Assembly (NCBI RefSeq): GCF_019968605.1
Contig: NZ_CP082966.1
Span: 3,461,501 to 3,525,500, forward strand
DNA: 64,000 nucleotides
Reading direction: 5' to 3'
Source of the DNA: Polaribacter litorisediminis
GTDB lineage: Bacteria > Bacteroidota > Bacteroidia > Flavobacteriales > Flavobacteriaceae
Below the pieces are notes generated by a model. It was not told the origin of the DNA. It saw only the letters and a program-made list of their open reading frames with translations, and searched no databases. Numbering within the stretch: position 1 is the stretch's first letter; each line of letters opens with the position of its first letter. Below, piece by piece: positions 42,251 through 52,024 of this stretch. A program made the position numbers and the translations under genes.

Positions 42251-43029
42251 ATTTCAACAAAAATATCAGTAATAAATACGGCTATAAAATCGATTATAAA
42301 AAGTAGCATCGAGGTATACACTACTGCTGTATTAGACGCTTCTCCTACACCAACTGTGCCTTTTGAACAATGATATCCTTTATAGCAACCTACCAAACCA
42401 ATGGCAAAGCCAAAGAAAAATGATTTTATTGTAGCCGGAATTAAATCGCTAAATTCTAGGGCATCGAATACCTTATTAAAATATAATAGATAGGAAACTT
42501 CTCCTTTTAAATTCTCGATAAGTGCAGAACCAAATAAGGCAATGGCATCTCCAATAAGAATTAATAAAGGAAGCATTAAGGTGGTCGCTAAAATACGTGT
42601 TACTACTAAATATTTAAAAGGGTTTGTGCCAGATACCTCCATCGCGTCTATTTGCTCTGTAACTTTCATAGACCCTAGTTCTGCGCCGATTCCTGAGCCA
42701 ATTTTTCCTGCACAGATAAGGGCAAAAATTACGGGACCAATTTCTCTTACAATAGACAAACTTACCATAGATGGCATCCAAGAAGAAGCTCCAAATTCTA
42801 ATAATGTAGGTCTAGATTGCAATGTAAACACCAATCCTAAAATAAAACCTGTAACCCCTACTAAAACCAAAGACCGATTCCCTATTAAGTAACATTGCCT
42901 TAATAATTCTTTCCCTTCAAAGGGAGATGTAAACAATTCTTTAAAAAAACGAATACCGAAATACGTCATAGCTCCCACTCCATCAAAAAAAAGTTTTGCT
43001 CTTGCAACTATGGAATTCGTTTCGCTCAA
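42247..43029 (-). CDS. mlaE: MlaE-like phospholipid ABC transporter permease
   Basis: A 260-residue MlaE/YrbE permease with about five or six helices and the family block LVGVTGFILGLVFTLQSRPTLLEFGA, SIVREIGPVIFALICAGKIGSGIGAELGSMKVTEQIDAMEVSGTNP and KSFFFGFAIGLVGCYKGYHCSKG. It is the first gene of the mla operon. The FNR-like site at 43081 and the TATTTTTA -7 element predict activation with the usp genes, which would tie membrane lipid asymmetry to stress. Confidence 0.93.
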   Translation of the reverse strand: MSETNSIVARAKLFFDGVGAMTYFGIRFFKELFTSPFEGKELLRQCYLIGNRSLVLVGVTGFILGLVFTLQSRPTLLEFGASSWMPSMVSLSIVREIGPVIFALICAGKIGSGIGAELGSMKVTEQIDAMEVSGTNPFKYLVVTRILATTLMLPLLILIGDAIALFGSALIENLKGEVSYLLYFNKVFDALEFSDLIPATIKSFFFGFAIGLVGCYKGYHCSKGTVGVGEASNTAVVYTSMLLFIIDFIAVFITDIFVEI

Positions 43030-43051
43030 TTTCTATCAATTTTGAAAAAAT

Positions 43052-43096
43052 TAAAAATACGACTACTTAAACCGGTTATAAATGATCTAGGTCAGT
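43052..43096 (-). promoter_or_regulatory. FNR-like operator and -7 element of the mla operon
   Basis: AATGATCTAGGTCAGT (43081-43096, plus strand), centre 43088.5, with TATTTTTA on the minus strand at 43059-43052. The distance from the centre to the last base is 36.5 bp. The predicted start of transcription is near 43046, 17 bp before mlaE. Confidence 0.65.
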
Positions 43097-43554
43097 TATA
43101 AAATGCAATAGTTGCCATTATATTAACCATCATTTCAGGGTACTTTTAAGCTTCAAAATATTTACAGGATAAAAATAGTATGTATTAAAAGTGCTCTACT
43201 TTTATCTTATTGTTTGATAACAATGATAATGCATTCAAACAAACAATACATTTATAAACGAAAACTTACAAGAAATAGAAGATTATATAGAAAATAATTA
43301 TGGGTCTTTGTTAAACACCTTGGATAATCAAATTTGAGTTTGCCACAAATAAAGTAAATCATATAAATAAAGTTGCCCAGATTTCTATATCTTCGGAAGA
43401 GATTGCAGACCAAAAACTAGCTCACCTATACCTAATAAACATTGGAATAATTGTAAATTAAATAAGTTGGATAGCTCAAAAAATCAAATAGTAATTAAAA
43501 TTCAGATATAACCATTTTTTTCTTATTTTTAAGGCAATTACGTAGACTTTAATT
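43097..43554. other. Gap before the giant kinase, with possible decayed reading frames
   Basis: No intact gene. Around 43260-43338 one frame reads NLQEIEDYIENNYGSLLNTL and stops, and a frame offset by one base from ~43330 to 43461 continues with NKVNHINKVAQISISSEEI and stops. This could be one small decayed gene with a single frameshift, but I recognise no family. The last ~100 bases must hold the kinase promoter; no FNR-like site is present. Confidence 0.35.
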
Positions 43555-46500
43555 ATGAAACAACCCCAACTAAATAATACCTTTCTAGACCAAAGCAAAG
43601 ACTCTATTTGGATAGTTAATCTTGACTTTCAATTGATGTATGCTAATAAAACGTATTTAAACATTTTAAAAACAATTATAGGAAGAGAACCACAGCTTTA
43701 TGAGTCTGTATTTCACGAAAAAGTTGAAGAATATGATCTTGAAAAATGGAAAGCATATTATACTCGGGCACTTAAAGGAGCATATTTTGACATAGAAGAT
43801 CATTATTACAATTTAGATTTAGAAGAAACGCAATACGGTCAAACTACTTTTGAACCTTTAACAGGTGATGATAATACTGTTTTTGCAGTCGCTTGCCGAT
43901 GGAAAAACATTACGAATATCGTAAAAAATAAAAATGAAGAGAAGCAACTATTGGATGCTTCTTTAGATGTTTTTTGTACCATTAATAAAGATGGCAATTT
44001 TGTGTATGTAAATGCGAATTCTTTAAAACATTGGGGGTACTTGCCCGAAGAGTTAATTGGCAAAGCATACAAAGATCTTATTTTAGAAGAGGATGTACCC
44101 AAAACGATGGAAGCTGCGGACAATCTATTTAGCGGACAAGATTTGAAATCATTCTCTAATCGCTACAAGAAAAAAAATGGCGGTATTGCTTATAATTTAT
44201 GGTCAGCAAGATGGGACCATAACACCAATCTAATGTATTGTTCAGTAAGAGATAATGAAGAAAAAATTGAACAGGAAGAAAAAACACAACAAAGTGAGCA
44301 ACGTTTTAAAGCTTTGGTTCAAGAAGGTTCTGACCTCATAAGCATACTAGATACAGAAGGAAACTATCTATACACGAGCCCCACAAACACTGCATTACTT
44401 GGTTTTGTGCCAGATGAAAAGAATGTTAGAAATATATTTGAATTTATCCATCCAGATGATGCAAAAAGAGTTCGAGCTAGTTTGCAAAAAGTAGTTACTG
44501 AAAATAAAGTGATTGTTGAACCCTTTCGGTTTCAAAATTACAAAAAAGAATGGCGTTGGCTTGAAAGTGTGCTCACCAATACGTTAGACAATTTTGCCGT
44601 GAATGGTATTATCGTAAATTCTCAAGATATTACAGATAAAATTAAAGAAAAACAACAACTAAAATTATTGGAAAGTGTCATCACCCATACAAAAGATTCT
44701 GTTTTAATTACCGAAGCAGAACCCTTTGATGAACCTGGTCCTAAAATTCTTTTTGTAAATGAGGCTTTTACAAAAATGACAGGTTATACTGCAGCAGAGG
44801 TCATCGGTAAAACGCCCAGAATACTGCAAGGACCTAAATCTGATAAAGCAGAACTTGCAAAACTAAGTAAAGCGATTAGAAACTGGCAGTCTTATGAAAT
44901 AACGACCATCAACTACAAAAAAAACGGAGAAGAATTCTGGATTAACTTTGCCGTAACACCCGTTAGCGATGAAAACGGTTGGTATACCCATTGGATTGCC
45001 ATAGAGCGAGATGTAACCTTAGATAAACAAAGAGAAGAAAATTTAATCATAGCAAAAGAAAAAGCAGAAAATAGTGAAGCTAAATTCAAATCTTATGTAA
45101 ACCAATCACCGATTGCTGTTTATACAACAGATATAGAAGGTAAATGTATTTATGCCAATAAAACTTGGTTAGAGATAGCCGATATGAATTTAGAAGAAGC
45201 TCTAGGAGATGGGTGGATGAATGCGATTCATCCTGAAGATGAAAAGGATGTTGAAACGAATTGGAATACATCCATACAATCAGGAGGTAAGTGGCAATAT
45301 GAATATCGGTTTATCAATAAACATAAAAAAGTTACGTGGGTTCAAGGAACCGCTAAAGAATTGTTTAATGAAGAAAATAAATTGATAGGATATCTAGGAA
45401 CCAATATAAATATAACAGAGCAAAAAGAAGCAGAAAAAGCATTAAATAAAACAAAAGAAGAATTAATAGCTAGCGAAGAGCGCTTTCGGGAAATGTTTAA
45501 CCATATGAGCAATGGTGTATGCCGATATACCGCTGTTGATGATGGAAAAAAGTTTATAATGGCAGATATTAATTTTGCCGGAGAGCGTTTGATTAATACT
45601 AAAAAAGCCGATTTTCTAGGTAAAAGCCTGCTTGATATTTTTCCAAAAATGAGCCACCAAGGCTTAACCGATACTTTTAAAAGAGTTTGGGAAACAGGAG
45701 TATCAGAATTTTATGACGAACAATTATACGAGGATAAGAACTTGTCTGCATATTTTAAAAATTTCGTTTACAAATTAAGTTCTGGTGATATCATTGCCAT
45801 TTTTGAAGATGTAACGGAGCGTAAACTGGCAGAACAAAAAATTATCAAAGCCAAAGAAACAGCAGAAGAGAATGAACGTAAAATGAACGAAGCGCAACAA
45901 CTAGCTCGTTTAGGCAGTTGGTATTACAACGTTGCAAAGGATGAAGTTGAATGGTCTGATGAAACTTATAAAATTTGGGGAATTAAACCAGAGGATGGAC
46001 CCTTAAAATTTAACGATCACAAAAAAGCAGTGCATCCCAAGGATTGGCAACGTTTTGAAAATGTTGTGAAAAATGCCATTAAAAATGGTATTGCTTATCA
46101 GATAGAAATGCGTATTCTAAAACCTAATGGGGCTTATAAAACAGTGAGTGCCATTGCAACGATAATTTTTGACAAACACAATAAAGTAATTGCACTTAAA
46201 GGAACTATTCAAGACATTTCTGAACGAAAAGTCATTGAAAATAAACTAAAGATTGCTAAAGAAAAAGCTGAGAAAAGTCAGTTTTCTATGACCGAAGCCG
46301 GCAGAATGGCTAAAATAGGCTATTGGTCTTTTGATAAACCTACAGGTACAATGAGTTGGTCTAATTCTCTTCATCAAATGTATGGTTCTGATCCTAAAGA
46401 CCCGTTACCAAGTTTTGATGAAATTCTTAACAGTTTTAATGAAGAATCCAAACAAAAATTGATAGAAGTTTCCTTAGCGCTTGATAATACTGGCATTGCT

Positions 46501-49290
46501 TACGAACAAGAATTAAAATTAACCAATTTAAAAAACGAAAAACGTTGGATACGAAACTTTGGGCAACAAATGCGCAATGATAAAAATGAAGTTATTGGCA
46601 CTAGAGGCGTGCTACAAGATATTACGGACGCCAAGAAATTACAGCTAGCATTAGAGCTTTCTAAAAAAAATATAGAAGCTTCTTTAAAATTGGTAGAAAA
46701 AAGTGAGCGCTCTATGTCAGAAGCAAGTAAAATCGCTAAAATAGGGTATTGGGAATATCATAATCTAAATGATACATTTATATGGTCTGATTATATGTAT
46801 CAAATTTTTGCAGTAAACCCAAAAGAGGGCATTCCTTCTCAAGTAGAAATACTAAAATGTTTTCATGAAGATTCTGTAAAAAAATTAAAACAAGCAATTT
46901 TAGAGCTTACTACAAAAGGTATTTCTTATGACATCGAAGTAAAAGTTGTTAATTTCAAAAATGAAGAACTTTGGGCACGAATGATCGTGCAACCTGTATA
47001 TAATCATCAAAATGAAATTATAGGCAGAAGAGGTATGATGCAAAACATTACAGATGCTAAAAAGATACTGTTAGAATTAAAAAACTCTAAAGAAATTGCT
47101 GAAAACGCCTTAGTATTTGCAGAAAAAAGCGAGTATTCTATGAATGAAGCGGGTAAAATGGCAAAAATAGGATATTGGGAATACAACAGAGAAACCGTTG
47201 TTTTAAGTTGGTCTGATGCTATTTATAATATATATGGTTCTGACCCAAAAAATGGCGTACCAACACTTCTCGAAATTTTAAGCGTTTTCACGGAACAATC
47301 AAGAAAAAAACTACTGAATGCAACCTCAAATCTAACGAATAATGGAGTTTCTTATGATATTGACTTAGAGTTAATTAACTTTAAAAATAAAAGAATTTGG
47401 ATCCGAGACCTAGGACAAGCCGTATACAACCATAAAAATAAAATTATTGGCAGAAGAGGTATGACGCAAGATATTACAGCTGCTAAGAACGCACAATTAG
47501 AAGTCTTAAAAGCCAAAGAAAAAATACAGAATAGCGAACTTAAATTTAAATCTTATACCGAAAAATCACCGCTTACCATTTATACAACAAATCTAAAAGG
47601 AGAGTGGATTTATGTAAATCAAACTTGGACCGAAATGACTGGGATGCCTCTAAAAGAATCTCTAGGCAAAAAATGGATGACGGCATTGCACCCTGATGAT
47701 GTAGCATTAATAAAAAATAAATGGTTTGGATCTTTTGCATCACGAGGAAAATGGAAGTATGAATATAGGTTTATAGCGAAAAGCGGAGAAATTGTTTGGG
47801 TAGAAGGCTCTGCAAGAGAATTATATAATGATAAAAATGAATTGATAGGACATTTAGGCGTAAACGTAAATATAACCGAACGCAAAAAAGCCGAACAAGA
47901 AAAAAATAGTTTACAAAAAACGCTAGAAAATAGTCTGAATGAAATTTATATTTTTGATTCGGAAACATTACAATTTACTTATGCCAACAAAGGTGCGCTG
48001 CTAAACCTAGGCTATTCAGAAAAGGAAGTAAAATTATTAACTGTAATTGATATAAAGCCAGAATTCACTGAAACTTATTTTAGAGAGCTTGTTACTCCTT
48101 TAATGCAAGGTGAAAAAAATAAAATTATATTTTTTACAAAGCACCAAAGGAAAGACGGCAGCTTATACCCTGCGGAAATACATTTACAATTGGTTACAGA
48201 GGGCAATCACAAAAGTTTTTTAGCCATAGTCCTGGATATTTCAGAACGTAAAAAAGCTGAAGAAATGTATCGTTTATTGTCAGACCATACCAATGATTTA
48301 GTTTGTATGCACGATCGAGATCGTAAATTTACATACATCAGTCCATCCATAAAAAATTTATTAGGTTTTGAACAGACTGAATTATTACATAAAGAAGTGT
48401 TCGAAATCGTTCATCAAGAAGACATAGAACCTTTAAAAAAGGCTATTCAAGAAAGAATATTTAAAGGTTTAAATACAGACGCTTTTACCTTCAGAGCACG
48501 TCATAAAGAGGGTCATTATGTATGGTTAGAAGCTATAGGATCGCCCGTTATTGAAAATAAAAAAATTGTTTCCTTTGTTACTTCTACGAGAAACATTAAC
48601 CAATGGATGTTGGCAAAACAAGAAATTGAAGAATATCAATCTTCTCTTCAAAGATTAACTTCAGAAGTTTCTTTGATTGAAGAAAAACAAAAAAAAGAAA
48701 TCGCAGCCAATATTCATGATCATTTAAGTCAATCTCTTGTAATTTCAAAAATGAGAATTAGTGATTTAGAAAAAAGAGTTGAACTAAAAAGTGCTTACGA
48801 AGATTTAGACTTTATCAAATCACATATTTCTAAAGCTTTAGAAAATAGTCGTAAAATTACCTATGAACTATCGCCACCTATTTTATATCAATTAGGTCTT
48901 GTAGATGCATTAGATTGGTTCGCAGAAGATACTCAAGAAAAATATGGTATTGAATTTCAATTTAATAGTAATGTAGATAGGCTTAATCTTGATGAGTTTC
49001 AATCTATTTTAATTTTTAGATGTGTTCAAGAAGTGGTTACCAATGCTATAAAATATGCAGAAGCATCTTTAATGACCTTAGAATTTATAAAAGAAGAAGA
49101 AGCTATTCTTATTTTTATAAAAGATAATGGTAATGGCTTTGATACCAGCATCCTAAAAAAATCTAGTAGTTCTAGTTCTGGCTTTGGTTTGTTTGCTGTG
49201 CAAGAGCGTGTTAGAAACATGAAAGGAGATTTTACGATAACATCAGAGATCAATAAGGGTACCACTATTAAAATTTATGTACCTTTATAA
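43555..49290 (+). CDS. Giant multi-PAS sensor histidine kinase (NarX/DesK-type)
   Basis: A 1911-residue protein with no signal peptide or membrane segment, so it is a cytoplasmic sensor. I count about 13 PAS-like units in a row, each ~110-130 residues. Three (residues ~920-1320) are near-tandem repeats beginning MAKIGYW and ending in the same IGRRGM/IGTRGV plus QDIT-style close. The unit at ~370-500 has a LOV-like GKTPRILQGPKSDK, but lacks the photoactive cysteine. The kinase end has the HisKA_3 box AANIHDHLSQSL (H1721) and an HATPase with VTNAIKYAE and GFGLFAVQERV. The partner regulator starts 16 bp downstream. What it senses is unknown. Confidence 0.93.
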   Translation: MKQPQLNNTFLDQSKDSIWIVNLDFQLMYANKTYLNILKTIIGREPQLYESVFHEKVEEYDLEKWKAYYTRALKGAYFDIEDHYYNLDLEETQYGQTTFEPLTGDDNTVFAVACRWKNITNIVKNKNEEKQLLDASLDVFCTINKDGNFVYVNANSLKHWGYLPEELIGKAYKDLILEEDVPKTMEAADNLFSGQDLKSFSNRYKKKNGGIAYNLWSARWDHNTNLMYCSVRDNEEKIEQEEKTQQSEQRFKALVQEGSDLISILDTEGNYLYTSPTNTALLGFVPDEKNVRNIFEFIHPDDAKRVRASLQKVVTENKVIVEPFRFQNYKKEWRWLESVLTNTLDNFAVNGIIVNSQDITDKIKEKQQLKLLESVITHTKDSVLITEAEPFDEPGPKILFVNEAFTKMTGYTAAEVIGKTPRILQGPKSDKAELAKLSKAIRNWQSYEITTINYKKNGEEFWINFAVTPVSDENGWYTHWIAIERDVTLDKQREENLIIAKEKAENSEAKFKSYVNQSPIAVYTTDIEGKCIYANKTWLEIADMNLEEALGDGWMNAIHPEDEKDVETNWNTSIQSGGKWQYEYRFINKHKKVTWVQGTAKELFNEENKLIGYLGTNINITEQKEAEKALNKTKEELIASEERFREMFNHMSNGVCRYTAVDDGKKFIMADINFAGERLINTKKADFLGKSLLDIFPKMSHQGLTDTFKRVWETGVSEFYDEQLYEDKNLSAYFKNFVYKLSSGDIIAIFEDVTERKLAEQKIIKAKETAEENERKMNEAQQLARLGSWYYNVAKDEVEWSDETYKIWGIKPEDGPLKFNDHKKAVHPKDWQRFENVVKNAIKNGIAYQIEMRILKPNGAYKTVSAIATIIFDKHNKVIALKGTIQDISERKVIENKLKIAKEKAEKSQFSMTEAGRMAKIGYWSFDKPTGTMSWSNSLHQMYGSDPKDPLPSFDEILNSFNEESKQKLIEVSLALDNTGIAYEQELKLTNLKNEKRWIRNFGQQMRNDKNEVIGTRGVLQDITDAKKLQLALELSKKNIEASLKLVEKSERSMSEASKIAKIGYWEYHNLNDTFIWSDYMYQIFAVNPKEGIPSQVEILKCFHEDSVKKLKQAILELTTKGISYDIEVKVVNFKNEELWARMIVQPVYNHQNEIIGRRGMMQNITDAKKILLELKNSKEIAENALVFAEKSEYSMNEAGKMAKIGYWEYNRETVVLSWSDAIYNIYGSDPKNGVPTLLEILSVFTEQSRKKLLNATSNLTNNGVSYDIDLELINFKNKRIWIRDLGQAVYNHKNKIIGRRGMTQDITAAKNAQLEVLKAKEKIQNSELKFKSYTEKSPLTIYTTNLKGEWIYVNQTWTEMTGMPLKESLGKKWMTALHPDDVALIKNKWFGSFASRGKWKYEYRFIAKSGEIVWVEGSARELYNDKNELIGHLGVNVNITERKKAEQEKNSLQKTLENSLNEIYIFDSETLQFTYANKGALLNLGYSEKEVKLLTVIDIKPEFTETYFRELVTPLMQGEKNKIIFFTKHQRKDGSLYPAEIHLQLVTEGNHKSFLAIVLDISERKKAEEMYRLLSDHTNDLVCMHDRDRKFTYISPSIKNLLGFEQTELLHKEVFEIVHQEDIEPLKKAIQERIFKGLNTDAFTFRARHKEGHYVWLEAIGSPVIENKKIVSFVTSTRNINQWMLAKQEIEEYQSSLQRLTSEVSLIEEKQKKEIAANIHDHLSQSLVISKMRISDLEKRVELKSAYEDLDFIKSHISKALENSRKITYELSPPILYQLGLVDALDWFAEDTQEKYGIEFQFNSNVDRLNLDEFQSILIFRCVQEVVTNAIKYAEASLMTLEFIKEEEAILIFIKDNGNGFDTSILKKSSSSSSGFGLFAVQERVRNMKGDFTITSEINKGTTIKIYVPL

Positions 49291-49306
49291 AAGTTCGGAT
49301 TTGTAT

Positions 49307-49960
49307 ATGAATGTTTTAAAGAAAATAAATATTGTTTTAGTTGATGATCATCAAATACTTCGTGATGGTTTAAGAAGTCTTATTGAGCAAAAGTCTAATT
49401 TACATATTGTAGGAGAAGCTGCAGATGGTAGATTTGCTATTAAATTATGTGCAAAATTAGTTCCTGATGTTGTTATTACAGATGTCGCCATGGCTGGCTT
49501 AAATGGTATAGAAGCCGCAAGACAAATTCATAAAAATCATCCCAACATTAAAATTATAGGTCTTTCTATGCATGCCAACAAGAAATTTATTCAAGGGATG
49601 TTTAAAGCTGGTGCCTTTGCTTATTTATTAAAAGATGGAGATACTGATGAGTTAATTACCGCGATTACGACTGTGATGCAAAATAAAAAATATCTTTCTA
49701 AAAATGTCAATCAAGATTATCTTACGCTTTTACACGAAAATAATGTGGTTCATGAAAAAAAAATAAGTTCAAGAGAAACTGAAGTTTTACAACTGCTAAC
49801 AGAAGGAAATACGTCTAAAGAAATTGGTGAATTGTTATTTTTAAGCTCTAAAACAGTAGATGTACATAGAAATAATTTAATGAAAAAATTAGACCTATAT
49901 ACCATACCTGATTTAACCAAATATGCAATTCGAGAAGGCTTAACTTCATTAGGAGATTAA
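49307..49960 (+). CDS. NarL/FixJ-type response regulator
   Basis: A ~217-residue regulator. The receiver domain has the acidic pair in VDDHQILRDGL, the phosphoacceptor aspartate at about residue 59 (VVITDVAMAGLNGIE; the usual MP after it is changed to MA) and the lysine in YLLKDG. The C-terminal LuxR-type HTH reads LTEGNTSKEIGELLFLSSKTVDVHRNNLMKKL. An earlier ATG at 49277 overlaps the kinase by 14 bases, but M11 at 49307 gives the usual short lead before the receiver. It is probably the direct partner of the giant kinase; its targets are unknown. Confidence 0.92.
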   Translation: MNVLKKINIVLVDDHQILRDGLRSLIEQKSNLHIVGEAADGRFAIKLCAKLVPDVVITDVAMAGLNGIEAARQIHKNHPNIKIIGLSMHANKKFIQGMFKAGAFAYLLKDGDTDELITAITTVMQNKKYLSKNVNQDYLTLLHENNVVHEKKISSRETEVLQLLTEGNTSKEIGELLFLSSKTVDVHRNNLMKKLDLYTIPDLTKYAIREGLTSLGD

Positions 49961-50607
49961 TCAAAAACAAAAAGTTCGTTTACGGTAAACAACACACTTA
50001 TACATCACTTTGCTTTATCGATATTTTATAAGGTTTTATATCGTTTTTAATATCAAAAAAATGTGCATTTTTTTAATAGTAGTTGTTTGGTTTACAATCC
50101 AAAAAATCAAGGAAGTATATTGCTTATCCCAATTGTACTTCGAAATAATTGCTTATAAATTTGAAATCTATTTTCTTTAGATTGCTATCAAAAATAAAGT
50201 ATTGCAAAGATTCTAGTTGTATTTTATATTGAAAATAGAAACGAATTTAGAAGGCGTTATATCATTAAACCAGTAGTCTAATTTTACCTTTTTTTCTAAA
50301 AATTTTTACGATAATCATAGCCATAAAAAAAAAGTTAAAAACTGGGGGAAGTAATTAACTTTTAATTCTGTTATAGGGGAGACTATATGTTTTATATTGT
50401 GATTTAAAGATAAGCCCAGTTTAAAGATCTTACCATAAGCAAATTCCTTAAATTACACTACTATACATAAAAAGCTAAATGTTAAAAAGCCACTTAGCTT
50501 TTTATTTTTGTTTATGGACAAAATTTTATGTTTAAAATTATAGCTTAAAAATAAGTCCAATTTAAAACGATCACTATCAGCAATATAATTTTAAAATGTC
50601 TTGTTTA
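49961..50607. other. Gene-free stretch with imperfect direct repeats
   Basis: About 650 bases without coding signs. GATTTAAAGATAAGCCCAGT and the next ~20 bases at 50402-50443 recur imperfectly at 50542-50584 (AGCTTAAAAATAAGTCCAAT). Between them lies the terminator-like hairpin at 50469-50503. The function, if any, is unknown. Confidence 0.4.
50469..50503. terminator. Bidirectional terminator-like hairpin
   Basis: Perfect arms AAAAAGCTAA and TTAGCTTTTT with a 15-base loop, followed by TTTATTTTT on the plus strand and A/T runs on the other. It could end the minus-strand hemolysin III transcript or a plus-strand read-through. Confidence 0.5.
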
Positions 50608-51255
50608 TTAATTCGCTGTAACCGCTAGTAAAATAGCCACATAATGACAAACAGCCGCTGTTAATACAAAAAAATGCCAAACTGCATGGTTATAAGGATA
50701 TTTATCCCACAAATAAAAAATAACACCAATAAGATAAAGAGCACATCCTATTAAAATCATTGTGAGGATATTTGCGGGAATACTTTCAAAGAAAGTGCTT
50801 CCACCAACAACCATAATACACCCCATAGCGATATAAATTAATGTTGAAAACACCTTCCATTTTCCTGTAAAGAAAATTTTAAAAATAATACCCACTGCCG
50901 TTAAACTCCATAAAATTGATAACAAAGTAATGCCGAAAACATCTTGCAAATACATCAATAAAAATGGCGTGTATGTACCTGCTATTAAGAAATAAATACT
51001 GATGTGATCCAGAATTTCGAGAATGCGTTTTGCTTGGGCATTTTGAAAACCATGGTAAAGTGTAGAAAAAGTAAAAAGCTGTAAAAAACAAAATCCATAA
51101 ATAGCCGCACCAATGATGCCCACAGTATTATCACTTTTAATGGCAAAGGCTATTAAAATAGGAATACTTACAATGCCAAAAATAATTCCGAAACCATGCA
51201 CGATGCTATTTACGAGTTCTTTCTTAATTTGTGTACTTGAGTTTTTTATTTGCAT
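50608..51255 (-). CDS. Hemolysin III family membrane protein (PAQR superfamily)
   Basis: A 215-residue protein with seven predicted helices. Family motifs are ELVNSIVHGFGIIFG at the start, FSTLYHGFQN, ILDHISIYFLIAGTYTPFLL and the C-terminal NHAVWHFFVLTAAVCHYVAIL. The conserved histidines, aspartate and serine of the PAQR metal site are present (STLYH, LDH, HAVWHFF). Bacterial relatives are named for a Bacillus cereus hemolysin, but their native role is more likely lipid hydrolysis (ceramidase-like) or membrane homeostasis. It is a single gene, divergent from arfB. Confidence 0.93.
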   Translation of the reverse strand: MQIKNSSTQIKKELVNSIVHGFGIIFGIVSIPILIAFAIKSDNTVGIIGAAIYGFCFLQLFTFSTLYHGFQNAQAKRILEILDHISIYFLIAGTYTPFLLMYLQDVFGITLLSILWSLTAVGIIFKIFFTGKWKVFSTLIYIAMGCIMVVGGSTFFESIPANILTMILIGCALYLIGVIFYLWDKYPYNHAVWHFFVLTAAVCHYVAILLAVTAN

Positions 51256-51450
51256 AAAAGTTTATTTTTACAGTTTTTTAAATGAAACCATTTTTGTAAA
51301 ATTACTCAAATCTATGCTGAAATTATTTCCTTTGGATATAAAGTTTGTAATTTCCTCTATAGCTATTCCAAAATATTAAAAAATCAGTTTTTAGACAAAA
51401 AACAACATGAAAACTACTATTTTTGAATCATCATATTTAAGATATGAATA

Positions 51451-51861
51451 ATGGCAATGAATCAAAAAACGATACTTTCTGAATTACAATTTAAAGCAAC
51501 TAGAAGTTCTGGTGCTGGCGGACAACACGTAAATAAAACTTCGTCTAAAATTGAATTATCTTTCGATTTAGAAAATTCTAATTCCTTAAACGAGAATGAT
51601 AAAGAACTACTAAAGGCAAAACTATCATCAAAATTAACTAAAGACAATATCTTAATCTTATTCTGTGAAGAAACAAGGTCACAACATAGAAATAAAGAGA
51701 TTGCCATTAAACGCTTTTTAGAATTGTTAAAAACGAATTTAATTCGCCCTAAAAAAAGAAGAAAAACAAAACCAAGCAAAGGAACTCTTTTGAAAAGAGT
51801 TGAAACTAAAAAAAGAACTTCTGTAAAAAAAGCACTCCGTAAAAAACCAAAACTTAATTAA
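51451..51861 (+). CDS. arfB: Alternative ribosome-rescue factor ArfB
   Basis: A 136-residue protein with the catalytic GGQ (residues 23-25, SSGAGGQHVNKTSSKIELSFD) and the basic C-terminal tail (RPKKRRKTKPSKGTLLKRVETKKRTSVKKALRKKP) that enters the mRNA channel of stalled ribosomes. The length fits ArfB/YaeJ rather than full release factors, so it should free peptides from ribosomes stuck without a stop codon. A second ATG two codons in (MNQKT) is an equally possible start. Confidence 0.95.
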   Translation: MAMNQKTILSELQFKATRSSGAGGQHVNKTSSKIELSFDLENSNSLNENDKELLKAKLSSKLTKDNILILFCEETRSQHRNKEIAIKRFLELLKTNLIRPKKRRKTKPSKGTLLKRVETKKRTSVKKALRKKPKLN

Positions 51862-52024
51862 ATTGCTACAAAGTTTTGATCTTGCTTAAAACGGTATTCT
51901 TTTTTGTTTTTGCAAAAAATATAGTTATTAGGTTTTAATCAAAAAAATAGGAAGCAGGAAAAGGTAGCCACTAAAAAAATCATTATTTTGTTTCACAATC
52001 AATTTTTCTAACTTAATTTTGCAT

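Noticed and set aside
44656..45050. A photoactive LOV domain in the giant kinase
   Set aside because: The LOV-like block reads GKTPRILQ where GXNCRFLQ is needed, so the flavin-reactive cysteine is absent.
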